A stretch of 64,000 bases of DNA from VXRJ01 sp964636705 (GTDB lineage: Bacteria > Acidobacteriota > Vicinamibacteria > Vicinamibacterales > UBA8438), in assembly GCA_964636705.1 (NCBI GenBank), contig CAZWUJ010000001.1, positions 62,001 to 126,000 of the forward strand, written 5' to 3'. This document shows, piece after piece, positions 34,346 through 43,006 of this stretch. The notes below the pieces were generated by a model. That model did no database searches. It saw nothing but the letters and a program-made list of their open reading frames with translations, and was not told the DNA's origin. The stretch's first letter is position 1. The number at the start of each line of letters is the position of its first letter. The position numbers and the translations under genes were made by a program.

Positions 34346-35524
34346 TCAGAGGCCGACCCCGGGGTGGATCGCGGCAGCGCGGGGGCAAGCCAGGATTGCC
34401 TCGTAGAAAGCCTCGTAACGGGGCACGACCGCTTCGCTGCAGAAGCGTGCGCGCACGCGCTCCGCACCGCCGCGGGCGATGCGCCGGTGAAGAGCGGAAT
34501 CGGTCAGCAGTCGGATTGCCGCCGCCGCCATGCCGGCGAAGTCGTCCGGATCGCAGAGCATGCCGGACTCTCCGTCCACCATCACCTCGGGCAGCCCGCC
34601 GACCCGCGATGCGACAACCGGCGTCCCGCACGCCATCGACTCCAGCGCGGCAACGCCGAAGCTCTCCTCCGACGAAGGCAACAGGAAGAGATCGGCAATT
34701 GACAGCAATGGGACGATCAATTCCTGTTCTCCCAACGCCTCGACATCAGCGGCGAGGCCAAGGTCACGGGCACGGCGCCAGGCGCCCGGCAGATCTGGTC
34801 CGTCGCCAACCAGCAGCAACTTCGCGGGCACCTGCTCGCGGATCCTACGGAACAGCTCTACGACCACGTCGGCGCGCTTCACGGGGCGGAAGTTGGAAAC
34901 GTGGATCACCAACCTGGTTGACGGATCGCTACCCCGATACCGTTCGAGCAACCGCTTGTCGACGACGCGCTGGTGACGCTCGCAGTCGAGGAAGTTCGGG
35001 ATCACTTCAATCTCGGCCCGGACCGGAAGCTGCCGGTACGTGTCGTCGCGCAGGCTCGCGGACACCGTGGTAACGCCGTCCGACTGATCGATCGAGAACG
35101 CAGCGGTCTCAAGGTAGGACGGATCGCTGCCGATCAACGTCACGTCAGTACCGTGCAGCGTCGTGATGATCCGGGGCGACAACGCGTCCTCGCCACTGGC
35201 GGCCAGGATCTGCCGTGCGAGGTATGCCGCCGTCGCATGGGGGATGGCATAGTGGGCGTGGATGATGTCGAGGTGGTGTTCGCGCGCCACCTCGACGATG
35301 CGGCTCGTCAGCGACAGCAGGTACTGTGGCTCTCGGAACAGCGGGTAGCCGGGGGTACGAACCGCGTGAAACGCGAGTCCCGCCTGATAGCTGCTCAGCC
35401 GGACCGGCGGCTCGCTGCTGATGAGGCGCACCTCATGTCCGCGCCGCGCCAGCGCCTTGGCAAGTTCGGTAGCGACGATGCCGCTGCCCCCGACCGACGC
35501 GTAGCAAACTACTCCAACGTTCAT
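34346..35524 (-). CDS. bshA: N-acetyl-alpha-D-glucosaminyl L-malate synthase (bacillithiol)
   Basis: A 392-residue GT4 glycosyltransferase with strong BshA features: MNVGVVCYASVGGSGIVATELAKALA, IIHAHYAIPHATAAYLA, TTLHGTDVTLIGSDPSY, VIPNFLDCERH, HVSNFRPVKR and the C-terminal SSEESFGVAALESMACGTPVV with the ESFG sugar-nucleotide Glu. It joins GlcNAc from UDP-GlcNAc to malate, the first step to bacillithiol, a low-molecular-weight thiol. BshC is not in the window. The next gene on the same strand is the exported PIG-L protein. Confidence 0.92.
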   Translation of the reverse strand: MNVGVVCYASVGGSGIVATELAKALARRGHEVRLISSEPPVRLSSYQAGLAFHAVRTPGYPLFREPQYLLSLTSRIVEVAREHHLDIIHAHYAIPHATAAYLARQILAASGEDALSPRIITTLHGTDVTLIGSDPSYLETAAFSIDQSDGVTTVSASLRDDTYRQLPVRAEIEVIPNFLDCERHQRVVDKRLLERYRGSDPSTRLVIHVSNFRPVKRADVVVELFRRIREQVPAKLLLVGDGPDLPGAWRRARDLGLAADVEALGEQELIVPLLSIADLFLLPSSEESFGVAALESMACGTPVVASRVGGLPEVMVDGESGMLCDPDDFAGMAAAAIRLLTDSALHRRIARGGAERVRARFCSEAVVPRYEAFYEAILACPRAAAIHPGVGL

Positions 35525-35596
35525 GGTTCAAAGGTACTACGCGCGCGACGGGCGTGGACCGAAGCCCAAGCGCGGGTTTACACTCGAAAGACTGTC

Positions 35597-36214
35597 ATGC
35601 CCTACTCTACGTTTCAGTCTCACGGCAGCATCCTCCTCGGCATTGGGCTGCTGATGGCTTTCGCGGCGGATGCCGTAGCCCAGCCACTGCCGCTCGCCGA
35701 ACTCGCGCGACGCGAACTGGCGCGGCGTGCCGCAATCCCGGAGGCGGAGCGGGCGCGGATTTACACAAACGCCGACCTCCGGGAAACCGGTGGCCTGACA
35801 GTGGCGGCATCGCCTGCGGGCTCTCTGGCGACCACCGGTACGGGCGACCCGGGTACGCTGGCGGAGACTGGCGAGGAAATCGCGCAAGCCGACGGCAGTG
35901 GCGGCGAGAGTACGGGTAACCGCGGCGAGATACGCGACGAGGCCTACTGGCGCGGCCGGATTGCGGAGGTCGAAGCAGCCCGGGCACGCGCCGCCCTCTT
36001 GGCGGCGGCTTTACAGAACCGGGCCGATGGTCTCTGGGCACAACTTGCGGCCGTCGACGACCCGGCGCGACAGCGCGTGATCGAGCGACAGCGCAACGAC
36101 GCGCTCGAAGCGCTGGAGAACGCGCGGGTGGAACTCGAGGACGCCGAGCGCGCCATCGCCGGCATTCGCGAGGAGGCGCGCCGCGACGGGGCGCCGCCTG
36201 GCTGGCTGCGTTAG
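35597..36214 (+). CDS. Exported coiled-coil protein of unknown function
   Basis: A 205-residue protein starting MPYSTFQSHGSILLGIGLLMAFAADAVA, a signal peptide. The middle is Gly/Thr-rich and disordered-looking. Residues about 115-195 (WRGRIAEVEAARARAALLAAAL through RVELEDAERAIAG) are heptad-like, with Ala/Leu/Glu/Arg repeats and Trp at WAQLAA. Such a C-terminal helix is common in exported acidobacterial proteins of no known role. I see no catalytic motif. A possible -10 (TACACT) lies 12 nt before the ATG. Confidence 0.65.
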   Translation: MPYSTFQSHGSILLGIGLLMAFAADAVAQPLPLAELARRELARRAAIPEAERARIYTNADLRETGGLTVAASPAGSLATTGTGDPGTLAETGEEIAQADGSGGESTGNRGEIRDEAYWRGRIAEVEAARARAALLAAALQNRADGLWAQLAAVDDPARQRVIERQRNDALEALENARVELEDAERAIAGIREEARRDGAPPGWLR

Positions 36215-36229
36215 CTACGCCGCCGGATT

Positions 36230-36335
36230 GCCGGCCTGGAGGCCGGCGCACCAGAAGGCCGCCGCGCATCTGGAGGCCGCCTACCACAAAGCCGGCGCAC
36301 CACAAGGCTGGCGCACCAAGCCAGGCGCACCGGAG
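36230..36335. repeat. Hairpin followed by six degenerate tandem units
   Basis: Between convergent genes. GCCGGCC (36230-36236), loop TGGA, GGCCGGC (36241-36247) form a 7-bp hairpin. Then six imperfect units of 14-18 bp follow at 36242, 36258, 36276, 36291, 36307 and 36321, variants of GCCGGCGCACCACAAG. It may act as a terminator for both neighbours or be decayed repeat DNA. Confidence 0.6.
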
Positions 36336-36345
36336 CGCGCAGCGA

Positions 36346-38397
36346 TCAGCGTTTGCCCGAGTACTCCAGCATCTGCTGGGTGAAATCCTGCGGGTAGGAA
36401 ATCAGGACGTCGGTGATCGTGCCGTCCGCCGCCGTGACCGCCTCCAGCTTGGGCATGACGAAACCGGTGTAGGACGGGAGATTCACCCGCGCGACCCGTT
36501 CCAGCACTTCGTCACGCAGCGCCGGGTCGAACCGGATGCCGTATGTCTCGAATAGCGTCCTGGCGGCATCGTAGTCACCTTCCGACTTGATCCGCTGCAC
36601 CTCTGCCAGCAGTTCGGCCACCCCGGCGCGGAACGCGGCGGCGTCGGTCACGACGTTGTAGGTCTTGCCGTCGCGCTGGCGCACTTCGATCGCGTCGGTG
36701 TTGTCGATCAGCCAGTGGACGACCATCTGGCGATTGCGCATGTGGTCCTGATCGAGCTGATCCCCCTCGCGCACGCGCCGGAGTTGCAGTATGGCGTTGC
36801 GCGCGTACGCCTCGTACTGGGCCAGCACGATGTCGGGCTGATCGGCGGCGTCGAAGATCCCGATCTCCACCAGTTTCGGGTCGGCAATGAAGTAAAGCGC
36901 GATCAGGTCGGCCCGCGCCTCCTCAAGAGCCGAGTATTGTTCGCGAAGGAACGGCTGCGCGTTGCCGCCGAGGCGTTCCGAGAGCTGCCCGGAGGCGTGG
37001 CCGATCACTTCGTGCATATTGGTGTTCATGTTGCTCGCGAGGCTTCCCCACCGTTCGGCCCGCGCGGTCTCCGCGTCGTCCCAGGCAAACTCTGCACGGT
37101 AAGCGGCTGGAGCCGAGAGGTCGTAAGCCTCGATGACGTTCGAAAGCGAAATCGACTTGCTGCCGTACTGCTCGCGCACGGTCTGATCGTTCGGCAGGTT
37201 GATCCCGATCGGCGAGACCGGCCCGGCATCGCCGATCTCGATGACGACGTCGATCGCATTTGCCGTAATGCCGCGGACCCCCTCCTTGCGGTACTGCGGA
37301 TCCCATGGCATGTGATCCTCGAACCATTGCGCGTGCTCGGCGAGCGTCTGAATCGTCTCGGCTTGCTCCGGATTGACATAGAAGACCAACGCCTCCCACG
37401 CCCCCTTGGCGCCCCGCGCATCCATGTAGACCTCGGTGAAGCCGTTGATGGTGTCGACCGGCGAGTCCCGGTCGGCCACCCAGGCGATGTCGTAGGCCTT
37501 GCGATCCTCCGGCTCTCCCGTGTGATACCAGGTGATGAGAGCCTCGAGCGCCGCCGCCATCGGCTCGGTCGCGAACGGTATGGCCGCTTCAAGGTGGCGC
37601 ACCACCTCGCGCAACTCGTCCGCGTAGCGGCCGTCGCCGTTGATCCGGTACACCTCCTCCACCAGACGGCCGTCCTGCTTCACCAGGCGGGAATTCAACG
37701 GGTAATGCTCGTCGAGTCCCTCGATGTCGGCCATTGAGACGCCGGAATGGAGGTTGTTCGCACTCGACAGCAGCATGTCCTCGCCGTCGCGTGGCGACTT
37801 GTTGGTCAGTATTGGATCGACATCGGGGTCGAAGATGATCGGTTCGAGCCGAGAGAGCAGCGCGTCGAGCGCTTCGCCGTCACGGGTCGGAAATTCCGCG
37901 CCGGCGGCGGCCGCGGCATGCGCCGCCTCGGCAAACGCCTCGGGCGTCGTCTCCGGGAGAAACTTCCGCGCCGTCAGGTTGTTGTATGGCCCCTGGTTGA
38001 TCCAGAACAGTTTCGTGTAGCGATGTATCGCCTCCAGCGTGGTTGGCTCGACGCCGTCAGCGTGCGTGAGGATTTCCTCCAGCACCTCGCGCAGGACGAG
38101 GTTGTGGGCGTAGCGCTGGTCGTAGAAGATGTCGCGCCCCGCCAGCGCGGCGTTGTAGAGGTGCCAGATGAGCGTCTTCTCGCGCAGCGGAAGCGACTCG
38201 AAGCCATCCGCGTAGATCTGCGCGATCGCGGCGTCGTCGATCCGTTCCAGCAGGTGCCGGCGGTCGGCGGCGGACCCGGAATCCTCACTGGACGGAGGCG
38301 GCGCCGGTTCCTCGTCAGGCGCGGAGCAGGCCGGTATCAGTAACGCGGCCAACAGCAGGACGGGAAGGCTCGGCAGGACAAGGGCTCGGTTCCGCAT
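36346..38397 (-). CDS. Dipeptidyl-peptidase III (M49), lipoprotein
   Basis: A 683-residue zinc peptidase. The M49 signature HEVIGHASG (the HExxGH zinc motif) and the third ligand in EEARADLIALYF are visible. It removes dipeptides from N-termini. The signal sequence LLLAALLIPACSAPDEE indicates a lipoprotein anchored outside the cytoplasm. M49 enzymes are mostly intracellular in eukaryotes; exported bacterial forms are known. It converges with 35597-36214 and is divergent from the dipeptidyl-peptidase IV gene. Confidence 0.9.
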   Translation of the reverse strand: MRNRALVLPSLPVLLLAALLIPACSAPDEEPAPPPSSEDSGSAADRRHLLERIDDAAIAQIYADGFESLPLREKTLIWHLYNAALAGRDIFYDQRYAHNLVLREVLEEILTHADGVEPTTLEAIHRYTKLFWINQGPYNNLTARKFLPETTPEAFAEAAHAAAAAGAEFPTRDGEALDALLSRLEPIIFDPDVDPILTNKSPRDGEDMLLSSANNLHSGVSMADIEGLDEHYPLNSRLVKQDGRLVEEVYRINGDGRYADELREVVRHLEAAIPFATEPMAAALEALITWYHTGEPEDRKAYDIAWVADRDSPVDTINGFTEVYMDARGAKGAWEALVFYVNPEQAETIQTLAEHAQWFEDHMPWDPQYRKEGVRGITANAIDVVIEIGDAGPVSPIGINLPNDQTVREQYGSKSISLSNVIEAYDLSAPAAYRAEFAWDDAETARAERWGSLASNMNTNMHEVIGHASGQLSERLGGNAQPFLREQYSALEEARADLIALYFIADPKLVEIGIFDAADQPDIVLAQYEAYARNAILQLRRVREGDQLDQDHMRNRQMVVHWLIDNTDAIEVRQRDGKTYNVVTDAAAFRAGVAELLAEVQRIKSEGDYDAARTLFETYGIRFDPALRDEVLERVARVNLPSYTGFVMPKLEAVTAADGTITDVLISYPQDFTQQMLEYSGKR

Positions 38398-38482
38398 AAT
38401 CGAACTCCTCCGGCCTTGCCGACACCGCGCAGCAGGCCGCCTTGGTTCGTCTGGCTTCCGCTCCGGGGACTCGGGCCGGCCG

Positions 38483-38512
38483 TTGTAGAATCGGCTGTTT
38501 GGCGATTATACC
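38483..38512 (+). promoter_or_regulatory. Promoter candidate for the dipeptidyl-peptidase IV gene
   Basis: TTGTAG at 38483-38488 and TATACC at 38507-38512 are 18 nt apart. They lie 30 nt before the ATG at 38542, which has GGAAGGGG upstream. Confidence 0.4.
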
Positions 38513-38541
38513 GGCCCGTACGGGCTGGAAGGGGCAGCACC

Positions 38542-40809
38542 ATGAGACGCCTCGTCACCGTCGGGCTCGTCTCCCGGTCCACCACCACCGTCTTGGCAAT
38601 CCTGGCCCTTCTGGTCTGGGCTCCGACCGCCACGACACCGGCCGGGGCTCAGGAGCGGACGCTTACCGTCGCTGATCTCTACGATCCGGCGGCTCGGATC
38701 GATGTGGGTGGCAGCGGACCAGTTGGCGCTTGGATCGACGACGAACACTACGTCGAGCGGACGAGGCCCGGCGCTGCGGACGGGCCGCTCGCTCGGGTGA
38801 ACGCGTTGACGGGAGCGCGTCAGGCACTGTACGACGCGTCCACCTTCGAGGCAGCGGTAGCATCGCTTCCAGGCCTGACCAGCGACGATGCCCGCGGTAT
38901 CGCGCGACGGTCCGGCCACGTGATGAACAGCGCGCGAACCGCACTGGTGTTCACGTTCGCCGACGACCTGTACTACTACGAAATCGGATCGTCGGAGGCG
39001 CGCCGTCTGACGCGTACGCCGGAAACGGAGACCGAAGTCTCGTTCAGTCCGGATGGCGCGCTCGTCGCGTTCGTACGCGACAGCAACCTGATCGTCGTCG
39101 ACATTGATGGGCGGCAGGAGTTGCCACTGACCACCGACGGCGGCGATCGCGTGCGCAACGGTGAACTCGACTGGGTATACCAGGAGGAAATCTACGGTCG
39201 GGGCAACTTCCGCGGTTACTGGTGGAGCCCCGACTCGTCGCGCCTCGCCTACCTGCAACTCGACGACCGCGAAGGGCCGGTCTTCACCGTGCTCGATCAC
39301 ATTCCTTACCGTCCGGAGGTGGAGGAATGGGAATACCCCAAGGCGGGCGATACCAACCCGAGAGTGCGCCTCGGCATTGTTCGGGCGGCGGGCGGCGGGA
39401 CCACGTGGGCAGACCTCGGACGCTACGCCACGGATGATCCGTTGATTGTCGATGTGGGCTGGATGCCCGACAGCAGCCGCGTCGTCTTCCAGGTGCAGGA
39501 CCGGGAGCAGACCTGGCTCGATCTTGACCTGGCGCATCCGGTTGACGGATCGGTGGAGCGGATACTGCGTGAGACGTCGGAGGCGTGGGTGAACGTCACC
39601 GGCGCACCCGTTTGGCTTGACGACGGCACCTTCCTGTGGCGGAGCGAGCGGACCGGCTGGGCCCAGCTCTACCACCTGGACCGCGCCGGAACGGTGCTAC
39701 GCACCGTGACCGAAGGCGAGTGGGAGGTGCGCTCCGTCCACGGCATCGACGAATCGGCGGGCGCGGTCTATTTCTCGGGCACCGAACGCAGTCCGATAGG
39801 CCTCGATGTCTACCGAGTCCGTCTCGACGGAACGGGACTGCAGCGGCTATCCGAGTCGCCGGGCACGCACAACGCCTCCTTCAATCCCGGGTTCACCCGT
39901 TACCTCGACACATGGAGCGACATCAACACACCGTCGCAAGTGCGCCTTCACGACGCTGATGATGGCGCGGAACTGCGAGTCGTGGCCGCACGCGACGGAA
40001 CGCTCCGGGAGTACGCCCTTCCGGAACCGGAGTTCGTTCAGGTGGAGAACCGCGAGGGTTTCGTAATGGAAGGCCTGCTGATCAAGCCACCCGACTTTGA
40101 TCCCTCGCGGCGCTACCCGGTCTACCAGCACATCTACGGCGGTCCTCACGTCCAGCGCGTTCGGAACGCCTGGAGCCAGGAAACGCTCTGGTGGCAACTG
40201 CTCGCGCAGCAGGGCATTGTCGTCTGGGTGCTGGACAACCAGACGGCGAGCGGCAAGGGCGCAGTGTCCACCTGGCCGGTCTATCAACGCTTCGGCGAAC
40301 TGGAGTTGCGGGACCAGGAAGACGGCCTCGACTGGCTGATCGCACAGGGCTTCGTCGATCCTGAACGGGTCGGGATCGAGGGATGGAGCTACGGAGGCTT
40401 CATGGTGAGCTATGCCCTTACCCACAGCGACCGCTGGGCCATGGGGATCGCTGGCGGCTCCGTTACGGACTGGCGCAATTACGACACCATCTACACCGAG
40501 CGCTACATGCGCATGCCGCAGCATAACCCGGAGGGATATGACCGCAGCTCGCCCCGGTTCAAGGCGGCCAATCTGAGTGGTGCGCTACTGCTAGTGCACG
40601 GCTCAATGGACGAGAACGTCCATATGCAGAACACGTTGCAGTTCGCTTACGAGTTGCAGCGGGCCAACAAGCCCTTCGAGATGATGATCTATCCGCAGTC
40701 GCGTCACCGCCTGGGAGGTCCGGACCTCGAACACCACCGCCGCGAGCGAATGTTCGACTTCGTTATCAAGCATCTGCGGCCCGGCAACCCCAGCGGCGTA
40801 TCACGCTGA
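38542..40809 (+). CDS. Dipeptidyl-peptidase IV (S9B serine peptidase)
   Basis: A 755-residue enzyme that releases N-terminal X-Pro or X-Ala dipeptides. It has a signal peptide, a beta-propeller domain (residues about 100-480, with EEIYGRGNFRGYWWSPD) and a C-terminal alpha/beta hydrolase. The triad is visible: Ser in GIEGWSYGGFMVSYAL, Asp in HGSMDENVHMQN, His in YPQSRHRLGG. ATG 38542 is preceded by GGAAGGGG; the upstream open frame is not coding. Divergent from the M49 peptidase, and the two likely cooperate in peptide use. Confidence 0.93.
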   Translation: MRRLVTVGLVSRSTTTVLAILALLVWAPTATTPAGAQERTLTVADLYDPAARIDVGGSGPVGAWIDDEHYVERTRPGAADGPLARVNALTGARQALYDASTFEAAVASLPGLTSDDARGIARRSGHVMNSARTALVFTFADDLYYYEIGSSEARRLTRTPETETEVSFSPDGALVAFVRDSNLIVVDIDGRQELPLTTDGGDRVRNGELDWVYQEEIYGRGNFRGYWWSPDSSRLAYLQLDDREGPVFTVLDHIPYRPEVEEWEYPKAGDTNPRVRLGIVRAAGGGTTWADLGRYATDDPLIVDVGWMPDSSRVVFQVQDREQTWLDLDLAHPVDGSVERILRETSEAWVNVTGAPVWLDDGTFLWRSERTGWAQLYHLDRAGTVLRTVTEGEWEVRSVHGIDESAGAVYFSGTERSPIGLDVYRVRLDGTGLQRLSESPGTHNASFNPGFTRYLDTWSDINTPSQVRLHDADDGAELRVVAARDGTLREYALPEPEFVQVENREGFVMEGLLIKPPDFDPSRRYPVYQHIYGGPHVQRVRNAWSQETLWWQLLAQQGIVVWVLDNQTASGKGAVSTWPVYQRFGELELRDQEDGLDWLIAQGFVDPERVGIEGWSYGGFMVSYALTHSDRWAMGIAGGSVTDWRNYDTIYTERYMRMPQHNPEGYDRSSPRFKAANLSGALLLVHGSMDENVHMQNTLQFAYELQRANKPFEMMIYPQSRHRLGGPDLEHHRRERMFDFVIKHLRPGNPSGVSR

Positions 40810-40817
40810 GGGCAATG

Positions 40818-40905
40818 CTAGCAGGCTGCGCCGTGGACGGTGCAGGCTGCTAGATAGGTCTGGTTGGGCGGCCATCGGAGCCGCAGGCGACGATGGTCGG
40901 GCTAG
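40818..40905. repeat. CTAG-bounded repeat, modules 2 and 1 (copy A, complete)
   Basis: Three CTAG sites (40818, 40850, 40902) bound two modules. Module 2 (40818-40853, 36 bp) is a hairpin: arms CTAGCAG and CTGCTAG, a G/G mismatch, an inner 9-bp arm with one wobble, and a GG loop. Module 1 (40850-40905, 56 bp) holds CCATCG/CGATGG arms and matches copies B and C almost base for base on the minus strand. The last CTAG supplies the SDR stop. Lies between convergent genes. Confidence 0.8.
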
Positions 40906-41645
40906 AGAACATGTCGGCCACCATCGACGCGGATCGTTTCTCCCGTAACAAAGTCGGAGCGGACTAGGTCGAGCACCGCGCTGGCCAAGGCTTCCGGGCC
41001 TCCCCATCGACCGAGGGGTGTCACCGTCTCGACTGCCGACACCGCCTCCGGATCCATCGTCTCGGGCGGCAGTATCGGACCTGGAGCTACAGCGTTTACC
41101 AGAATCTGGTCTCCGGCAAGTTCGAGCGCCAACGCCTCGGTCAAGGCGATAACGGCGCGTTTGGCGACGTAGTACGGCAGGTAGCCAGCGTACCGCGGCC
41201 GACCGCTTGCTGCGGTCCAATCCGACACAGTTACTATGCGACCGCCGCCTGCCTCTCGGAGGCGCGGCACGGCGGCTCGCGCAAGACGGAAAGCAGCGGT
41301 CAGATCGACGTCGATTGCCGCGAACCAGTCGTCGTCGGTCAATTCGTCGAACGGCGTGCGCCGGTACGTCGAAGCAAGGTGCACGACGACGTCGAGGCGG
41401 CCCAGAACGCCGGCAGCCTCGTTCACCAACGTTTGCGCCGCAGGTGGCTCGGAGAGGTCCGCTTCGAGGACGATTCCTCGCCGTCCCTTTTCCTGAACCG
41501 CGAGGGCTGCTTCATCGGCTTCGTCGCGAGAACTGCGGTAGGAAACCGCTACATCGGTTCCCGCCGACGCGAGCCGCGAGGCGAGCGCCACGCCCATGCG
41601 ACGCCCCCCTGTCAGAAGAGCCGCCTTGCCCGTAAGATCCATCAA
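40902..41645 (-). CDS. Short-chain dehydrogenase/reductase
   Basis: A 247-residue Rossmann-fold NAD(P)-dependent oxidoreductase. The nucleotide motif is TGGRRMGVALA (the usual TGxxxGxG, with Arg-Arg suggesting NADP), the catalytic Ser is in VTVSDWTAASG, and Tyr-Lys in YYVAKRAV. The substrate is unknown. Its stop codon is part of the CTAG at the end of repeat copy A. It is the last gene of the minus-strand run that starts with the molybdenum hydroxylase, 48 nt after the hypothetical gene. Start ATG 41645, or 41642. Confidence 0.88.
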   Translation of the reverse strand: MMDLTGKAALLTGGRRMGVALASRLASAGTDVAVSYRSSRDEADEAALAVQEKGRRGIVLEADLSEPPAAQTLVNEAAGVLGRLDVVVHLASTYRRTPFDELTDDDWFAAIDVDLTAAFRLARAAVPRLREAGGGRIVTVSDWTAASGRPRYAGYLPYYVAKRAVIALTEALALELAGDQILVNAVAPGPILPPETMDPEAVSAVETVTPLGRWGGPEALASAVLDLVRSDFVTGETIRVDGGRHVL

Positions 41646-41693
41646 TCGTGCCTGCGACTGGCGCGCCAGCGACGACTGCGAGGTATTCTGCGG

Positions 41694-42170
41694 CTACGTG
41701 GATGGCTCCGCTGGTGGCGGAACGTCGGCGGGAACGCCGGGTGGAGGTTCTGGCTGCACATGTGGCGCCTGCGGTGCGTCTGGGCGGAGCATCTCGTCCA
41801 CCAGAAAAACGTCGGTCAGCAACGCTCGCAGGTGAATCATGCCGTTCAGGTTATCGACCATCTGCGAAGTGATGGCGGGTTGCGCCAATACCAAGTCCAC
41901 GGCCGCCCGCCCCGCCTTCGCGTCGCGTCGAAGCACCTTCATGAATCGGCGGTAGCCGTCCCTGCGCGCGCTGTCGCGTTCCCTTGCCAGATCCAGAAAC
42001 GCGTCGCTCAACTGTGGAAGGGCGTCCGATAGTTTCTGCAGTTGCACACGCACCTGCGTGTCACCGGACCTTGCCATCTGCGGAGTGACTCCGCGTGCGG
42101 CGTACGCGAGACAGAACTCGTAGCTTTCTTCGACGATGTCGACGAGCGCCTTGAGGGTAGTGGCGCTCAA
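41694..42170 (-). CDS. Helical protein of unknown function in the molybdo-enzyme cluster
   Basis: About 158 residues, mostly helical (TLKALVDIVEESYEFCLAYAARGV, LQKLSDALPQLSDAFLDLARERD) with a Pro-rich C-terminal tail (PPPGVPADVPPPAEP). I prefer the TTG at 42170, which overlaps the cytochrome b stop by 4 nt (TTGA); TTG at 42200 is an alternative that would overlap by 34 nt. No known domain recognised. Its position suggests an accessory or assembly role for the membrane oxidoreductase, but that is inference. Confidence 0.6.
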   Translation of the reverse strand: MSATTLKALVDIVEESYEFCLAYAARGVTPQMARSGDTQVRVQLQKLSDALPQLSDAFLDLARERDSARRDGYRRFMKVLRRDAKAGRAAVDLVLAQPAITSQMVDNLNGMIHLRALLTDVFLVDEMLRPDAPQAPHVQPEPPPGVPADVPPPAEPST

Positions 42171-43006
42171 CTCTTGGACGAGTCCTGCGACACGCTCCAA
42201 CGCTCGGGATCGTGGTGCGACAGATAGTGGTCGCGATCGACCGAGCCGAAGATCATCGCCTTCGTGAGCCAGAGCTTGTCGGGTCGGACCGCGAAGTAGA
42301 TGTGGGTGATCGTCAGCATCACGAACAGCACCGCACCCAGGCCGTGGAGCACGTACATCAGCCCCCAGGTCTCTTCAGCCAACAGGTATGCATTGTGCGC
42401 AACCAGCGGGTTCTCGATCCGGAACATCATGACAAGTCCGGTCGCGATCACGGCAAAGCCCGCCAGCATGACGGCCGTGTGGTACAACTTGTGATCGAGC
42501 GGGTACTTACCGTGCTTTGGTACCGGGCCCGCGTCCTGCCCCAACTGGCGCTTCACCCGTGCAATCGCTTCCTGCAGGTCAGCCGGCAAGAGCCAGATCG
42601 ACCAGAAGTCCAGGAAGAACGTGGAGTGGATGATGTGGTAGAGGATCGAGATCGTCAGCAGGACGCCAGCAATCCAGTGGATGGTAACCCAAGGAAACTG
42701 GATGCCGACAATTGGGAAGAACCCCGTGACGAGCAACACGAGCATCGTCGCCGCCATGATCCAGTGAAACAGCCTGGCAGCGAGCGTGTGCCGCTCGATC
42801 TGGGCCGGCACGGCACCGGCCGCCTCGCTGCCGCCCGCGCCACCACCGTTGGCACGGGCGAGCTTCGGAAGCCAAACGGCCGCGTAGACGACATGGAAAA
42901 CGCAGAAAGCGACGCCGAGCCAGAACGAGAGATAGAGCAGGTCCCAGGAGACCCTGATCAGGATCTCCTGGCCCCAGGGGTTAGTACCCCACTGAAACAG
43001 CTGCAT
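42167..43006 (-). CDS. Di-heme cytochrome b561-like membrane subunit
   Basis: A 279-residue membrane protein with five predicted hydrophobic segments and several in-membrane histidines (LFHWIMAATMLV, IHWIAGVLL, YHIIHSTFF, KLYHTAVML, VLHGLGAVLF, THIYFAV). This resembles the gamma subunit of formate dehydrogenase/thiosulfate reductase-type cytochrome b, which carries electrons from an exported enzyme to quinone. It lies directly after the FAD subunit and overlaps the hypothetical gene. It suggests the molybdenum hydroxylase sends its electrons to the quinone pool. Confidence 0.82.
   Translation of the reverse strand: MQLFQWGTNPWGQEILIRVSWDLLYLSFWLGVAFCVFHVVYAAVWLPKLARANGGGAGGSEAAGAVPAQIERHTLAARLFHWIMAATMLVLLVTGFFPIVGIQFPWVTIHWIAGVLLTISILYHIIHSTFFLDFWSIWLLPADLQEAIARVKRQLGQDAGPVPKHGKYPLDHKLYHTAVMLAGFAVIATGLVMMFRIENPLVAHNAYLLAEETWGLMYVLHGLGAVLFVMLTITHIYFAVRPDKLWLTKAMIFGSVDRDHYLSHHDPERWSVSQDSSKS

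Noticed and set aside
32200..35073. 957-residue open frame on the plus strand
   Set aside because: It is antisense to the PIG-L and bshA genes, is Arg/His/Gly-rich like a GC-skew shadow, and has no domain.
36230..36335. CRISPR array
   Set aside because: Units are 14-18 bp, contiguous and degenerate, with no spacers and no cas genes.
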